Source of the DNA: JAHEEL01 sp963715255
GTDB lineage: Bacteria > Actinomycetota > Acidimicrobiia > Spongiisociales > UBA5794
NCBI GenBank assembly: GCA_963715255.1
Contig: CAVQRN010000003.1
Span: forward strand, 124,001-188,000
Direction: 5' to 3'
Length of the DNA stretch: 64,000 nucleotides
Part shown: piece by piece, positions 15,969 to 29,079 of the stretch
How the letters are laid out: the number at the start of each line of letters is the position of its first letter
How positions within the stretch are numbered: position 1 is the first letter of the stretch
The notes under the pieces: generated by a model
What the model saw: the letters and a program-made list of their open reading frames with translations, nothing else
The model's database searches: none
What the model was told of the DNA's origin: nothing
Program-made: the position numbers and the translations under genes

Positions 15969-16976
15969 ATGGAAACACACCAGATACTCGAACAGCTGCG
16001 AACAGAGTCGCCGGCACGTATCGAACAAGCCGCAACGGTTGTCGAATTGGAGGAGCTCGCTGCCGAGGTCACCGGCAAACGGTCACCGATCGCTGCCGGC
16101 CGTCGATCGCTCGCAAGTGCGCCACCCGATGAACGGCGCGACCTCGGCCGCGCACTCAACGACGTCGCTCTCGAACTCAATGCTCTGATCGACGCACGTC
16201 GAGCAGCGCTCGAAGCCGTCGAGGCATCCCAGGCGCTGGAGACAGATCGAGTCGACGTGACCCTGCCCGGTCGCGTTCCGCCCCGGGGGACGACGCATCT
16301 GATCCAGCAGGTGATGGACGAGATCGTCGATATCTTCGTTGCGATGGGGTACACGGCCGCCACCGGGCCGGAGGTCGAGACCGAGTTCTACAACTTCACT
16401 GCTCTGAATTTCCCGGTCGCCCACCCAACGCGACTCGAATCGGACACGTTGTACCTCGATTACGGCGACGTTCCCGAGGAGGTCTTGCTGCGCACGCACA
16501 CGTCGCCCATGCAGGCGAGGTACATGGAGCAGCACAAGCCGCCGGTCTACCTCGTGGTCCCGGGGCGGGTATTCAGGAGGGATCAACTCGACCCGACACA
16601 CTCGCCGGTCTTTCACCAGATCGAAGGGCTCGCCGTCGACGCGGACATCACGTTTGGTGACTTGAAGGGTGTTCTCGACCACTTCGCCCGAGAGTTCCTT
16701 GGCCCCGAGATCACGACGAAGTTCATACCACACCACTTCCCATTCACGGAGCCTTCGGCCGAGATGCATGTCCATACGAACGGTGCCTGGATGGAACTCA
16801 TCGGCTGTGGCATGGTGAACCCGGCTGTCTTCGAAGCGGTCGGATACGACCCGGATGAGGTCACGGGATTCGCGTTCGGCATGGGTGTCGACCGGCTCGC
16901 CATGGTCAGGCACGGCATCACCGATCTCCGACACCTGTTCGATCCCGACCGCCGCGTCCTGGAGCAGTACCGATGA
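15969..16976 (+). CDS. pheS: Phenylalanyl-tRNA synthetase alpha subunit
   Basis: Catalytic subunit of the alpha2beta2 enzyme that charges tRNA-Phe. An N-terminal coiled coil (to about residue 95) is followed by the class II core: RVDVTLPGR, TGPEVETEFYNF (motif 1 region), LLRTHTSPMQARYM, GRVFRRDQLDPTHSPVFHQIEGL (motif 2) and GFAFGMGVDRLAMVRHGI (motif 3). ATG is chosen for homology length, but it lacks a ribosome binding site; GTG at 15939 has one and would add ten residues. Overlaps pheT by 4 nt. Confidence 0.96.
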   Translation: METHQILEQLRTESPARIEQAATVVELEELAAEVTGKRSPIAAGRRSLASAPPDERRDLGRALNDVALELNALIDARRAALEAVEASQALETDRVDVTLPGRVPPRGTTHLIQQVMDEIVDIFVAMGYTAATGPEVETEFYNFTALNFPVAHPTRLESDTLYLDYGDVPEEVLLRTHTSPMQARYMEQHKPPVYLVVPGRVFRRDQLDPTHSPVFHQIEGLAVDADITFGDLKGVLDHFAREFLGPEITTKFIPHHFPFTEPSAEMHVHTNGAWMELIGCGMVNPAVFEAVGYDPDEVTGFAFGMGVDRLAMVRHGITDLRHLFDPDRRVLEQYR

Positions 16977-19363
16977 AGTTCACACTCGACTGGATACGGG
17001 AGTTCGTCGACCTCCCCACGAACGATCCTGAAGAGATCGCCGAAGCGCTCGAGAGTCTCGGCCATGAGGTGGATGGATGGGAGCGCACGTCTCGTCGGTT
17101 TCAGGGCGTCGTGGTCGGCCGAGTGCTCGAGGTCGGTGCCCATCCCAACGCCGACAAGGTCCGTGTGACAAAGGTCGACGTCGGTGATGAGGTCCTCGAC
17201 ATCATCTGCGGTGCCTGGAACTTCGAGGCGGGGGCCGTCGTCCCGGTTGCGGTGCCCGGTGCGGTGCTCCAGGGCGACTTCGAGATCACCCGGCGGAAGA
17301 TCCGTGGCATCACCTCGAATGGAATGATCTGCTCAGAGTCCGAACTGGAAGTGGGGGAGGACGCCGCAGGCATCATGGTGCTCGACGATGACTACCCGGA
17401 GGCCGCTCAGCGGCTCGGAGAGGACTTCGCGAGCCTGCTCCCCGAAGACGACGTTGTCTTCGAAGTGACGATCACACCGAACCGCCCCGACTGCATGTCG
17501 GTGTACGGCCTTGCCCGTGAGCTGGCGGCCTTCTACGACATTCCGCTGGTCGAACCGTCTCTCGAACTCCCCGGAGGACACGCGGCAACATCCGTGACGA
17601 TCGTGGACGACGTGGCTTGCCCTCGGTTCGTGGGGCGCGAGGTTCGAGGGATCAGGGTCGGCGTCTCGCCCCATCAAATCCGAGCGAGATTGACTGCTGC
17701 CGGCGTTCGGCCGATCAACAACGTCGTCGATGCCAGCAACTACGCGATGATGGAGTTCGGTCATCCCACTCACGCCTTCGACGTCGATGAGCTCGGGGAC
17801 ACCGTCGTGATCCGCCACGCCGAAGCAGACGAGCCGATTACGACCCTCGACGATGTCACGCGCACACTGGAAACATCCGACATCGTTGTCGCCGACGGCG
17901 GGAAGCCCGTTGCGATTGCAGGAGTGATGGGCGGGGCGGACACCGAGGTCACCGACGAAACGACGAACGTTCTCGTCGAGGCGGCCTACTGGAATCCGCC
18001 GAGTGTGCTGATGACCTCGAAGCGACTCGGCTTGCGTTCTGAAGCATCGGCGAGATTCGAACGGGGCATGGACCCGGAGTTCTGTAGACCGGCGGCGGAT
18101 CGCGTCGCCCAGATCCTTGTCAAGACGGCAGGCGGCACCGTGGCCGGCGTCGTCGACGAGTACCCGGCGCCGCCGATACCGAGGGTTATCGAACTCCACA
18201 TGAGCGAGATCGAACGACTGCTCGGCATCCGGCTAGACGCCGAATCGGCGGCTGCGCTGCTCGTGCGATTCGGGTTTGGAGTGACCGGCGACGATCCACT
18301 CACCGTTGAAGTCCCCACACGCCGCCCCGACGTACTCCGGTCGGCGGATCTAATCGAGGAGATTGCCCGCCTCTACGGATACGACAACATCCCCGGTCGG
18401 CTGCGACTCGGCAACGGGTTCGGGTTGCCCGTGCGAGACCGTCTTGTCAGGGCACTGCGATCGGTGATGACAGGAGCAGGTTACGACGAGATCTTCAGCT
18501 TCTCGTTCATCGGCGCCGCCGACCTCGACGCCCTGCAACTTCCACCGACCGACCCGGCAAGGACCGGAATCACGGTGGTGAATCCACTACGCGAGGAGGA
18601 AGGCGTGATGCGCACGACGCTCCTGCCCGGACTTCTCAAGGCCGCATCGTCGAACCTCGCCAAACGAGTCGACGACGTGAGGATCTTCGAGATCGGAAAG
18701 GTGTTCCTCCCCGGTGAGGGTGTGCTCCCCGAGCAACCCGATCGCCTCGGATTCGTCGCGGCCGGGGGTGGAACTCCGACGTGGGACGGCAAGGCTCGGG
18801 GCTACGACGTATACGACGCGACTGGACTGTGGGAGCTGGTCGTACGATCGATGCGCCTCGAAGGGGCTGAGCTGTTGGCCACGGAGCGTGCTCCGTTCCA
18901 TCCGGGACGAGCAGCAGAGATCGCTCATGAAGGGCAGATCATCGGTGTGGTCGGTGAGATCCACCCTGCCGTTGTTGCTGCACACGGAATCGAAGGCCGC
19001 GTCATCGCTGGTGAAGTGGAGGTCGATCCAATCGTCACCGAACGGGAATTGTGGATGTTCGACGTACCTTCGAGCTATCCGCCCCAGGTCTTCGACCTCG
19101 CCTTTGAACTCGACTCCACCGTACCGGCCGGCGCTCTCCTCGCAGCGATTGACGCAACCGGCGAAGGTATGGTCGAGAAGCGGGTGATCTTCGACGTGTA
19201 CGAAGGGGATCCGATCCCCGAGGGCCGCAAGAGCATCGCCATCAATCTGACCGTTCGAGCTCCTGATCGCACGCTGAGCGACGAAGACGTGGCACCCATT
19301 CGCAAGGCGATTGTCGAAGCAGTCGAGACGGCCACCGGTGGAACGCTCCGCGGATCGGTGTGA
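16973..19363 (+). CDS. pheT: Phenylalanyl-tRNA synthetase beta subunit
   Basis: 796 residues, normal length. Domains in order: EMAP-type tRNA-binding domain (VVGRVLEVGAHPNADKV), B3/B4 editing domain (NNVVDASNYAMMEFGHPTHAFD), B5 (TRRPDVLRSADLIEEIARLYGYDNIP), the catalytic-like core (NPLREEEGVMRTTLLPGLL) and the C-terminal FDX-ACB anticodon-binding domain (SSYPPQVFDLAFELD). The ATGA overlap with pheS and the GTGA-type junction with the glycosylase gene suggest one transcript. Confidence 0.97.
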   Translation: MKFTLDWIREFVDLPTNDPEEIAEALESLGHEVDGWERTSRRFQGVVVGRVLEVGAHPNADKVRVTKVDVGDEVLDIICGAWNFEAGAVVPVAVPGAVLQGDFEITRRKIRGITSNGMICSESELEVGEDAAGIMVLDDDYPEAAQRLGEDFASLLPEDDVVFEVTITPNRPDCMSVYGLARELAAFYDIPLVEPSLELPGGHAATSVTIVDDVACPRFVGREVRGIRVGVSPHQIRARLTAAGVRPINNVVDASNYAMMEFGHPTHAFDVDELGDTVVIRHAEADEPITTLDDVTRTLETSDIVVADGGKPVAIAGVMGGADTEVTDETTNVLVEAAYWNPPSVLMTSKRLGLRSEASARFERGMDPEFCRPAADRVAQILVKTAGGTVAGVVDEYPAPPIPRVIELHMSEIERLLGIRLDAESAAALLVRFGFGVTGDDPLTVEVPTRRPDVLRSADLIEEIARLYGYDNIPGRLRLGNGFGLPVRDRLVRALRSVMTGAGYDEIFSFSFIGAADLDALQLPPTDPARTGITVVNPLREEEGVMRTTLLPGLLKAASSNLAKRVDDVRIFEIGKVFLPGEGVLPEQPDRLGFVAAGGGTPTWDGKARGYDVYDATGLWELVVRSMRLEGAELLATERAPFHPGRAAEIAHEGQIIGVVGEIHPAVVAAHGIEGRVIAGEVEVDPIVTERELWMFDVPSSYPPQVFDLAFELDSTVPAGALLAAIDATGEGMVEKRVIFDVYEGDPIPEGRKSIAINLTVRAPDRTLSDEDVAPIRKAIVEAVETATGGTLRGSV

Positions 19364-19956
19364 CCGAAGACGCCACGGCTTCCCGAGACATTCGGGGATT
19401 GCTTGGAGGGGACGTTGTCGACGTCGCCAGGCAACTCCTCGGCTGGCGGCTCATGACTGAGTTCGGCGGGAGGACAACAGAGATCGTCATCAACGAGGTC
19501 GAGGCCTACGGGGGAAGCGAGGATTCGGCAAGCCACGCCTACCGAGGACGTACCGCGCGCAATGCCTCGATGTTCCGAGAACCGGGGACACTCTATGTCT
19601 ACCGGTCCTACGGCGTTCACTGGTGTGCCAATATCGTTGCCGGCCTCGAAGGGGAGGCCTCGGCCGTGTTGCTGCGAGGTGGTGCTCCCGCGATCGGCAT
19701 CGGGGCGATGGAGCGTCGAAGGGGTCGCAGCGATCACCTGTCCGACGGCCCAGGCAAGGTATGCGCGGCTCTGGGTATCACCGGCGACCACGACGGCACG
19801 TCGGTCATCGACGGACCTGTCCGTCTGATCAGAGGAGTGCTGCCGGAGGGCGCCACGATCGACTCGGGACCTCGCGTCGGCATCAAGACGGCGACCGACC
19901 GTCCCTGGAGGTTCGTTGCACGGGTCGCGGGCGGGTCTAGCCTGACGTCCACATGA
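19360..19956 (+). CDS. mpg: 3-methyladenine DNA glycosylase, AAG/MPG family
   Basis: Base-excision glycosylase removing alkylated purines. The 198 residues contain ARQLLGWRL, VINEVEAYGG (Glu that activates water), SHAYRGRTARNASMF and the YVYRSYGVHWCANIV block. GTG start overlaps the pheT stop; the end overlaps tyrS. Embedding of this repair gene in a pheST-tyrS unit is probably just gene packing. Confidence 0.93.
   Translation: MTEDATASRDIRGLLGGDVVDVARQLLGWRLMTEFGGRTTEIVINEVEAYGGSEDSASHAYRGRTARNASMFREPGTLYVYRSYGVHWCANIVAGLEGEASAVLLRGGAPAIGIGAMERRRGRSDHLSDGPGKVCAALGITGDHDGTSVIDGPVRLIRGVLPEGATIDSGPRVGIKTATDRPWRFVARVAGGSSLTST
19938..19943 (+). promoter_or_regulatory. Possible internal -10 box (TAGCCT) of tyrS
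   Basis: TAGCCT ends 9 nt before the tyrS ATG inside the end of mpg; no Shine-Dalgarno sequence lies between. It may give a leaderless tyrS transcript in addition to read-through. Confidence 0.45.
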
Positions 19957-21152
19957 AGCCGGCCCGCGAACAACTCGAGTACATCACGCGAACCGTCGAT
20001 GTCACGCTGCCGGAGGGAGCGCTCCTCGACCTCCTCGAGGAAGATCGTCCCCTCAGGGTCAAGCTCGGCGTCGATCCGACCGCACCGGATGTCACACTTG
20101 GATGGGGCGTGGTCTTCGACCTGCTGCGGAGATTCCAGGACATGGGTCACACCGCCGTTCTCATTATCGGGGATTTCACCGCTCAGGTTGGGGATCCGTC
20201 CGAGAAGAGCGAGACCAGGAAACGCCTGAGTGCCGACGACGTGCGCAGCTTCGCGGACCGTCTCCTTCCAGTGATCAAGACCCAACTCCGGTCCGAGCGG
20301 CTCGAGATTCGGTACAACTCGGAGTGGCTTGCCGCGATGGATATGAGGGACGTGTTGGAGTTGACGTCGGAGTTCACAGTGGCTCGCATCATGGACCGTG
20401 ACGACTTCACAAAACGGTGGGACGCCCACGAGCCCATCTCGATGATCGAATTCCTCTACCCCCTCCTGCAGGGTATGGACTCGGTCGCGATTCGATCCGA
20501 CATCGAAATCGGCGGCACGGATCAACTCTGGAACCTGCTCGTTGCACGAGATCTCCAAGAGCGGCGCGGTCAGCGCGGGCAGTCCGTCGTCACGGTTCCC
20601 CTCCTTGTCGGTACCGACGGCGTCAAGAAGATGTCCCAGTCACTCGGCAACTACATATCGGTCCGTGACGAACCGGCCGACATGTTCGGCAAGGTCATGT
20701 CGATCCCAGATGATGTCATGTCCGACTGGTACCAACTGGCGGCCGGGGCAACGCAAGAGGAGATCGAAGCCCTCGAGGGAGGCCTCTCCGATGGCTCCCT
20801 CCATCCCGGTGAGGCGAAGCGGGAACTCGGTCGGCGAATTGTGGCCCGACACCACAATGCCCGAGCTTCTCTCGAAGCGGAGGCAGCGTTCGACCGGCTG
20901 TTCCGCTCCCACGAGGTGCCGGACGACGTCGAAGCTCATGCGATTTCGGCGGTGGGGGAGATCTCTCTTCCCGCCCTCCTCGGCGATACCGGTCTCGTGG
21001 CATCGAGATCAGAGGGTCGGCGGATGATCAAACAAGGAGCGGTGAAGATCAACGGCGATCGAGTCGACGCTGAGTTCGTCGATTCCTCCGATCTCATCGA
21101 CGCCGTGGTCCAGGTTGGGAAGCGTCGTTTTGTTCGCATCGTGCGCGGGTGA
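19953..21152 (+). CDS. tyrS: Tyrosyl-tRNA synthetase with altered HIGH motif
   Basis: 399 residues with the TyrZ-like layout: LGVDPTAPDVTLGW (38-51), GHTAVLIIGDFTAQVGDP, SMIEFLYPLLQGMDS and SDIEIGGTDQLWNLL (tyrosine and tRNA pocket), KMSQS (226-230) and a C-terminal S4 domain (about 335-399). The class I HIGH motif, usually HLGH here, is TLGW, replacing both catalytic histidines, and KMSKS is KMSQS. No second tyrS is in the window. The rest of the fold looks intact and the gene is in a translation cluster, so I still call it a TyrRS. Confidence 0.9.
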   Translation: MKPAREQLEYITRTVDVTLPEGALLDLLEEDRPLRVKLGVDPTAPDVTLGWGVVFDLLRRFQDMGHTAVLIIGDFTAQVGDPSEKSETRKRLSADDVRSFADRLLPVIKTQLRSERLEIRYNSEWLAAMDMRDVLELTSEFTVARIMDRDDFTKRWDAHEPISMIEFLYPLLQGMDSVAIRSDIEIGGTDQLWNLLVARDLQERRGQRGQSVVTVPLLVGTDGVKKMSQSLGNYISVRDEPADMFGKVMSIPDDVMSDWYQLAAGATQEEIEALEGGLSDGSLHPGEAKRELGRRIVARHHNARASLEAEAAFDRLFRSHEVPDDVEAHAISAVGEISLPALLGDTGLVASRSEGRRMIKQGAVKINGDRVDAEFVDSSDLIDAVVQVGKRRFVRIVRG

Positions 21153-21206
21153 GTAGCTGGACGCCCGGCAGCGCTATCGTCGGGTACCGAACGTGAAAGG
21201 ACCTCT

Positions 21207-21404
21207 GTGACATCCACATCGAAGAACCGTTTCCCAACTTGGATGATCGTCATCGCGATCCTCCTCCTCGCCGGCCCGATCATCTGGGGTTTGAGCGCCT
21301 TCATGCACATCATCGCGGCGATGTCGATCGGCGGGATCCTCGTCGTTATCGCACTCGTCGCGCTGTTCATCTGGCTCAAAGGACGGGTCGACGACCAGCG
21401 CTGA
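21207..21404 (+). CDS. Small membrane protein, unknown
   Basis: A 65-residue protein with two hydrophobic segments (WMIVIAILLLAGPIIWGL and IAAMSIGGILVVIALVALFIWL) and charged ends. GTG start preceded by AAAGGA 6 nt upstream. It fills the gap between tyrS and the rRNA leader and I recognise no family. Confidence 0.6.
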   Translation: MTSTSKNRFPTWMIVIAILLLAGPIIWGLSAFMHIIAAMSIGGILVVIALVALFIWLKGRVDDQR

Positions 21405-21802
21405 CGCAGGCCCCGACGAGCTCCTGGAGATTTCCCGCCCAATGGCGAAGAAAACCACCGATGTGATTTGCAGTACAGCGGGAGCGTGCTTGAATACCTA
21501 CTTCAGCCGGCCGTTCCGGTCGGTGGTCTATCCCGCTAGCTTCTAGCGGTGTTATACTGTGAGGCCCCCCACCTCGGGCGTACGCACGCGTGCGCACGAG
21601 CAGGGATCCGGGCTCCTTGACAACTGAACAGCGTGTCAAAAGCCAATGTGCGCTCGACCCGTCGGCACCGTTCGCGGTGCAGGTTGGAGGAGCGCGTACA
21701 AAACAAGGCTGCGTCATCAGGGACCCCCGTCCCGACGCGGCCACCCTTTGAGAGATCGATCTCCAGATCTCAGCGAGATCAGGAACTCTTTCTCCCATCA
21801 TT
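21405..21802 (+). promoter_or_regulatory. rrn promoter and leader region
   Basis: About 400 nt without a gene. TATACT (21553-21558) is a good -10 box; immediately upstream is a perfect dyad CCGCTAG-CTT-CTAGCGG (21533-21549) covering the spacer. Downstream, CTCCTTGACAACTGAACAGC (21613-21632) resembles the actinobacterial rrn boxA region, and ACTGAACAGCGTGTC (21623-21637) is the 5' arm of the 16S processing stem. Confidence 0.65.
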
Positions 21803-23332
<1,530 letters not shown>

Positions 23333-23598
23333 TAAGGAGCGACTGAGAGATCATTCACGATGATCTCGATGTTCCTAGTCAATCCATTGGTTATTCGGCC
23401 CGGCGATGAGCGCCGGCCGGTCGGACGGCACCACTTTCGGGTGGATGCGAACCGACGGACCGGATCTCGGGATCAGGTCGGACACGCTGTTCAGTCGTGA
23501 GGGAGTCCGGTGACGCCGCGAAAGCGGTGCTGCCGAACCTCTCCGGCTCTTTGAGAACTGCATAGCGAGTACGAGTTAAAGTCAAAGTATTCAAATAT
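23333..23598 (+). other. 16S-23S spacer without tRNA genes
   Basis: The 266-nt spacer has no tRNA-Ile or tRNA-Ala. GACACGCTGTTCAGT (23481-23495) is the exact complement of the arm before 16S, forming its processing stem. CTCTTTGAGAACTG (23547-23560) resembles boxA, and CATAGCGAGTACGAGTT (23561-23577) pairs perfectly with the sequence after 23S (27236-27252), forming the 23S processing stem. Confidence 0.85.
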
Positions 23599-27220
<3,622 letters not shown>

Positions 27221-27277
27221 GAATATCGCGACGGCAACTCGTACTCGCTATGGAGTGCTCAAAGAGCGCTCAGAAGG

Positions 27278-27396
<119 letters not shown>

Positions 27397-27403
27397 CTAT
27401 TAA

Positions 27404-27434
27404 GCTTAGGCCGCCCCCTTGGGGCGGCCTAAGC
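27404..27434 (+). terminator. rrn operon terminator
   Basis: GCTTAGGCCGCCCC pairs with GGGGCGGCCTAAGC (14 bp, 3-nt loop), followed by CCGTTTTGG. It begins 8 nt after 5S. Confidence 0.85.
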
Positions 27435-27455
27435 CCGTTTTGGGGTATTACAGCA

Positions 27456-28640
27456 ATGAGCAGTCACCACGACAAGAAGAACGACCGAAGCCGGTCCGGC
27501 AACGGTGGGTCATCCGGGCGGTCGGGTGGTTCGTCGAGTCGCAAGTCGAGTGGTTCCGGTCGTTCTGGAAGCACCGCTGGGCGTTCCGGCAGTTCGTCGG
27601 GCGGGTCGTCTGGGCGTTCCGGCGGTTCGTCGGGTGGTTCGTCGGGCCGGTCGGGTAGTTCGTCGGGTGGTTCGTCGAGTCGCAAGTCGAGTGGTTCCGG
27701 TCGTTCTGGAAGCACCGCTGGGCGTTCCGGCAGTTCGTCGGGCGGGTCGTCTGGGCGGTCCGGCGGCTCATCTGGTGGTTCGTCGGGCCGGTCGGGTAGT
27801 TCGTCTGGTGGTTCATCGAGTCGCAAGTCGAGTGGTACCGGTCGTTCTGGAAGTTCATCTGGGCGATCGGGTGGATATGGTGGCTCTGGCGGGTCATCAG
27901 GGCGGTCCTACGGGAGCGACGACCGGCGGTCTTCGAAGGGTGGCGAGAAGGCCGACTGGGAAGGTCACCAGACGAAGCGTCGGCGTGACCTTCAGGGAGC
28001 GGCCGTCGATCTACCCAACTGGATCGTCGAAGCCCTCGTCCGCGTGACACCCAAGGACCGGATTGCCCCCGCCCTCGAGGCGCTCGGCGAAGCCTCTGCC
28101 GCGATGAACGACGGGCGCTACCACGCTGCGGTCAAGGACGCGAAGCGCGCCAAGAACCTTGCCCCCCAAGACTCGACCATACGGGAGACCCTCGGGCTCT
28201 CCGCCTATCGGATCGGCGACTGGGATACGGCGCTCGCAGAGCTCCGCGCCTACCGCCGCATGGCAGGAGATGCTTCGCATCTCCCCATCGAGATGGACGT
28301 TCTTCGAGCAAAGGGTCGCGGCAAGGATGTCAAGGCAGCGTGGGAGACCCTCCAGAAGGCCGATGTTCGACCCGCAGTCTGGAAGGAGGGGAAGGTCGTC
28401 TACGGATCGTATCTCCTCGACGAGGGCGACGCCGGCGCGGCCTGGGAACTCACGGGCCCCGACCGGGTAGGGCCGAATGCGCAAGAAGCCGACCTTCGCG
28501 TCTGGTACATCGCAGCACGCGCCGCGGCTCGCAACGACAACACCGACACCGCCCGCAGGATCGCGGACGCCATCGTGCTCAACGATCCTTCGTTCCCAGG
28601 ACTGGACGAACTCGATCAGGAGATTGCCCGCGGCTCCTGA
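27456..28640 (+). CDS. TPR protein with long Ser/Gly/Arg-repeat N-terminus
   Basis: 394 residues. The first 165 or so are low complexity, built from SSGRSGGSSG and SRKSSGSGRSGS blocks; a 47-residue unit repeats twice plus part of a third copy. A basic linker (TKRRRDLQ) leads into an alpha-helical tetratricopeptide region (ALEALGEASAAMNDGRYHAAVKDAKRAKNLAPQ-type helices, then IGDWDTALAELRAYRR). The disordered RSGG-like head and its place right after the rRNA operon suggest, but do not prove, an RNA- or ribosome-associated role. ATG is 21 nt after the terminator; the ribosome binding site is weak. Confidence 0.8.
   Translation: MSSHHDKKNDRSRSGNGGSSGRSGGSSSRKSSGSGRSGSTAGRSGSSSGGSSGRSGGSSGGSSGRSGSSSGGSSSRKSSGSGRSGSTAGRSGSSSGGSSGRSGGSSGGSSGRSGSSSGGSSSRKSSGTGRSGSSSGRSGGYGGSGGSSGRSYGSDDRRSSKGGEKADWEGHQTKRRRDLQGAAVDLPNWIVEALVRVTPKDRIAPALEALGEASAAMNDGRYHAAVKDAKRAKNLAPQDSTIRETLGLSAYRIGDWDTALAELRAYRRMAGDASHLPIEMDVLRAKGRGKDVKAAWETLQKADVRPAVWKEGKVVYGSYLLDEGDAGAAWELTGPDRVGPNAQEADLRVWYIAARAAARNDNTDTARRIADAIVLNDPSFPGLDELDQEIARGS
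27531..27860. repeat. 141-bp tandem repeat inside the TPR gene
   Basis: Units at 27531-27671 and 27672-27812 differ at only a few bases; a partial third begins at 27813. The 141-bp period is 47 codons, so copy-number change keeps the frame. Confidence 0.9.
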
Positions 28641-28708
28641 CGCGAATCTGTCACAGACGACCCATATCGTCGACTACCCCGCACCTCCTCGAATCGAGAG
28701 GAGATGTC

Positions 28709-29068
28709 ATGGACCTCAACCTTGTCGTCATCGCAGGACGACTCGCAGCAGCACCCGAGATCAGGGTCTTCGAAGGGGGCTCCACGCTTGTCCGCTACCT
28801 CGTGACAACGAGAACGGAGGAACCGCGCAGGCGGATCGATGTGGTACCCGCCGTGCTCTGGGATGCAGACGAAAACGCAACCCGATTCGAGCGTGGCGAT
28901 CGAATCTGGATCGCCGGTTCGGTCCAGCGTCGATTCTGGAGCGACGACCACAGCCGGAGGAGTCGCATCGAGGTGGTCGCTCACCACGTCCAGCGTGGCA
29001 ACCAATCGAATCTCGACGAAACCGCCTCGTTCAGTCCCGTGATGGTGGAGGATCCGGCACCGGTCTAG
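28709..29068 (+). CDS. Single-stranded DNA-binding protein-like (OB fold)
   Basis: 119 residues beginning MDLNLVVIAGRLAAAPEIR, followed by STLVRYLVTTRTE, DVVPAVLWD and GDRIWIAGSVQRRFW, the strand order of bacterial SSB. It is shorter than housekeeping SSB and lacks the acidic tail, so it is probably an accessory paralog. AGAGGAG lies 5 nt upstream of ATG. Confidence 0.8.
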   Translation: MDLNLVVIAGRLAAAPEIRVFEGGSTLVRYLVTTRTEEPRRRIDVVPAVLWDADENATRFERGDRIWIAGSVQRRFWSDDHSRRSRIEVVAHHVQRGNQSNLDETASFSPVMVEDPAPV

Positions 29069-29071
29069 CCT
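29066..29071 (+). promoter_or_regulatory. Probable -10 box (TAGCCT), leaderless ggt-like gene
   Basis: TAGCCT overlaps the stop of the SSB-like gene and ends 8 nt before the next ATG; no Shine-Dalgarno sequence is present. Confidence 0.45.
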
Positions 29072-29079
29072 TCACGGGC

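Noticed and set aside
23333..23598. Spacer tRNA-Ile/Ala
   Set aside because: No cloverleaf or TTCGA-type T loop; only processing stems and boxA-like sequence.
27464..27826. Minus-strand DEPPDEPP repeat protein
   Set aside because: Antisense shadow of the Ser/Gly/Arg repeats of the TPR gene.
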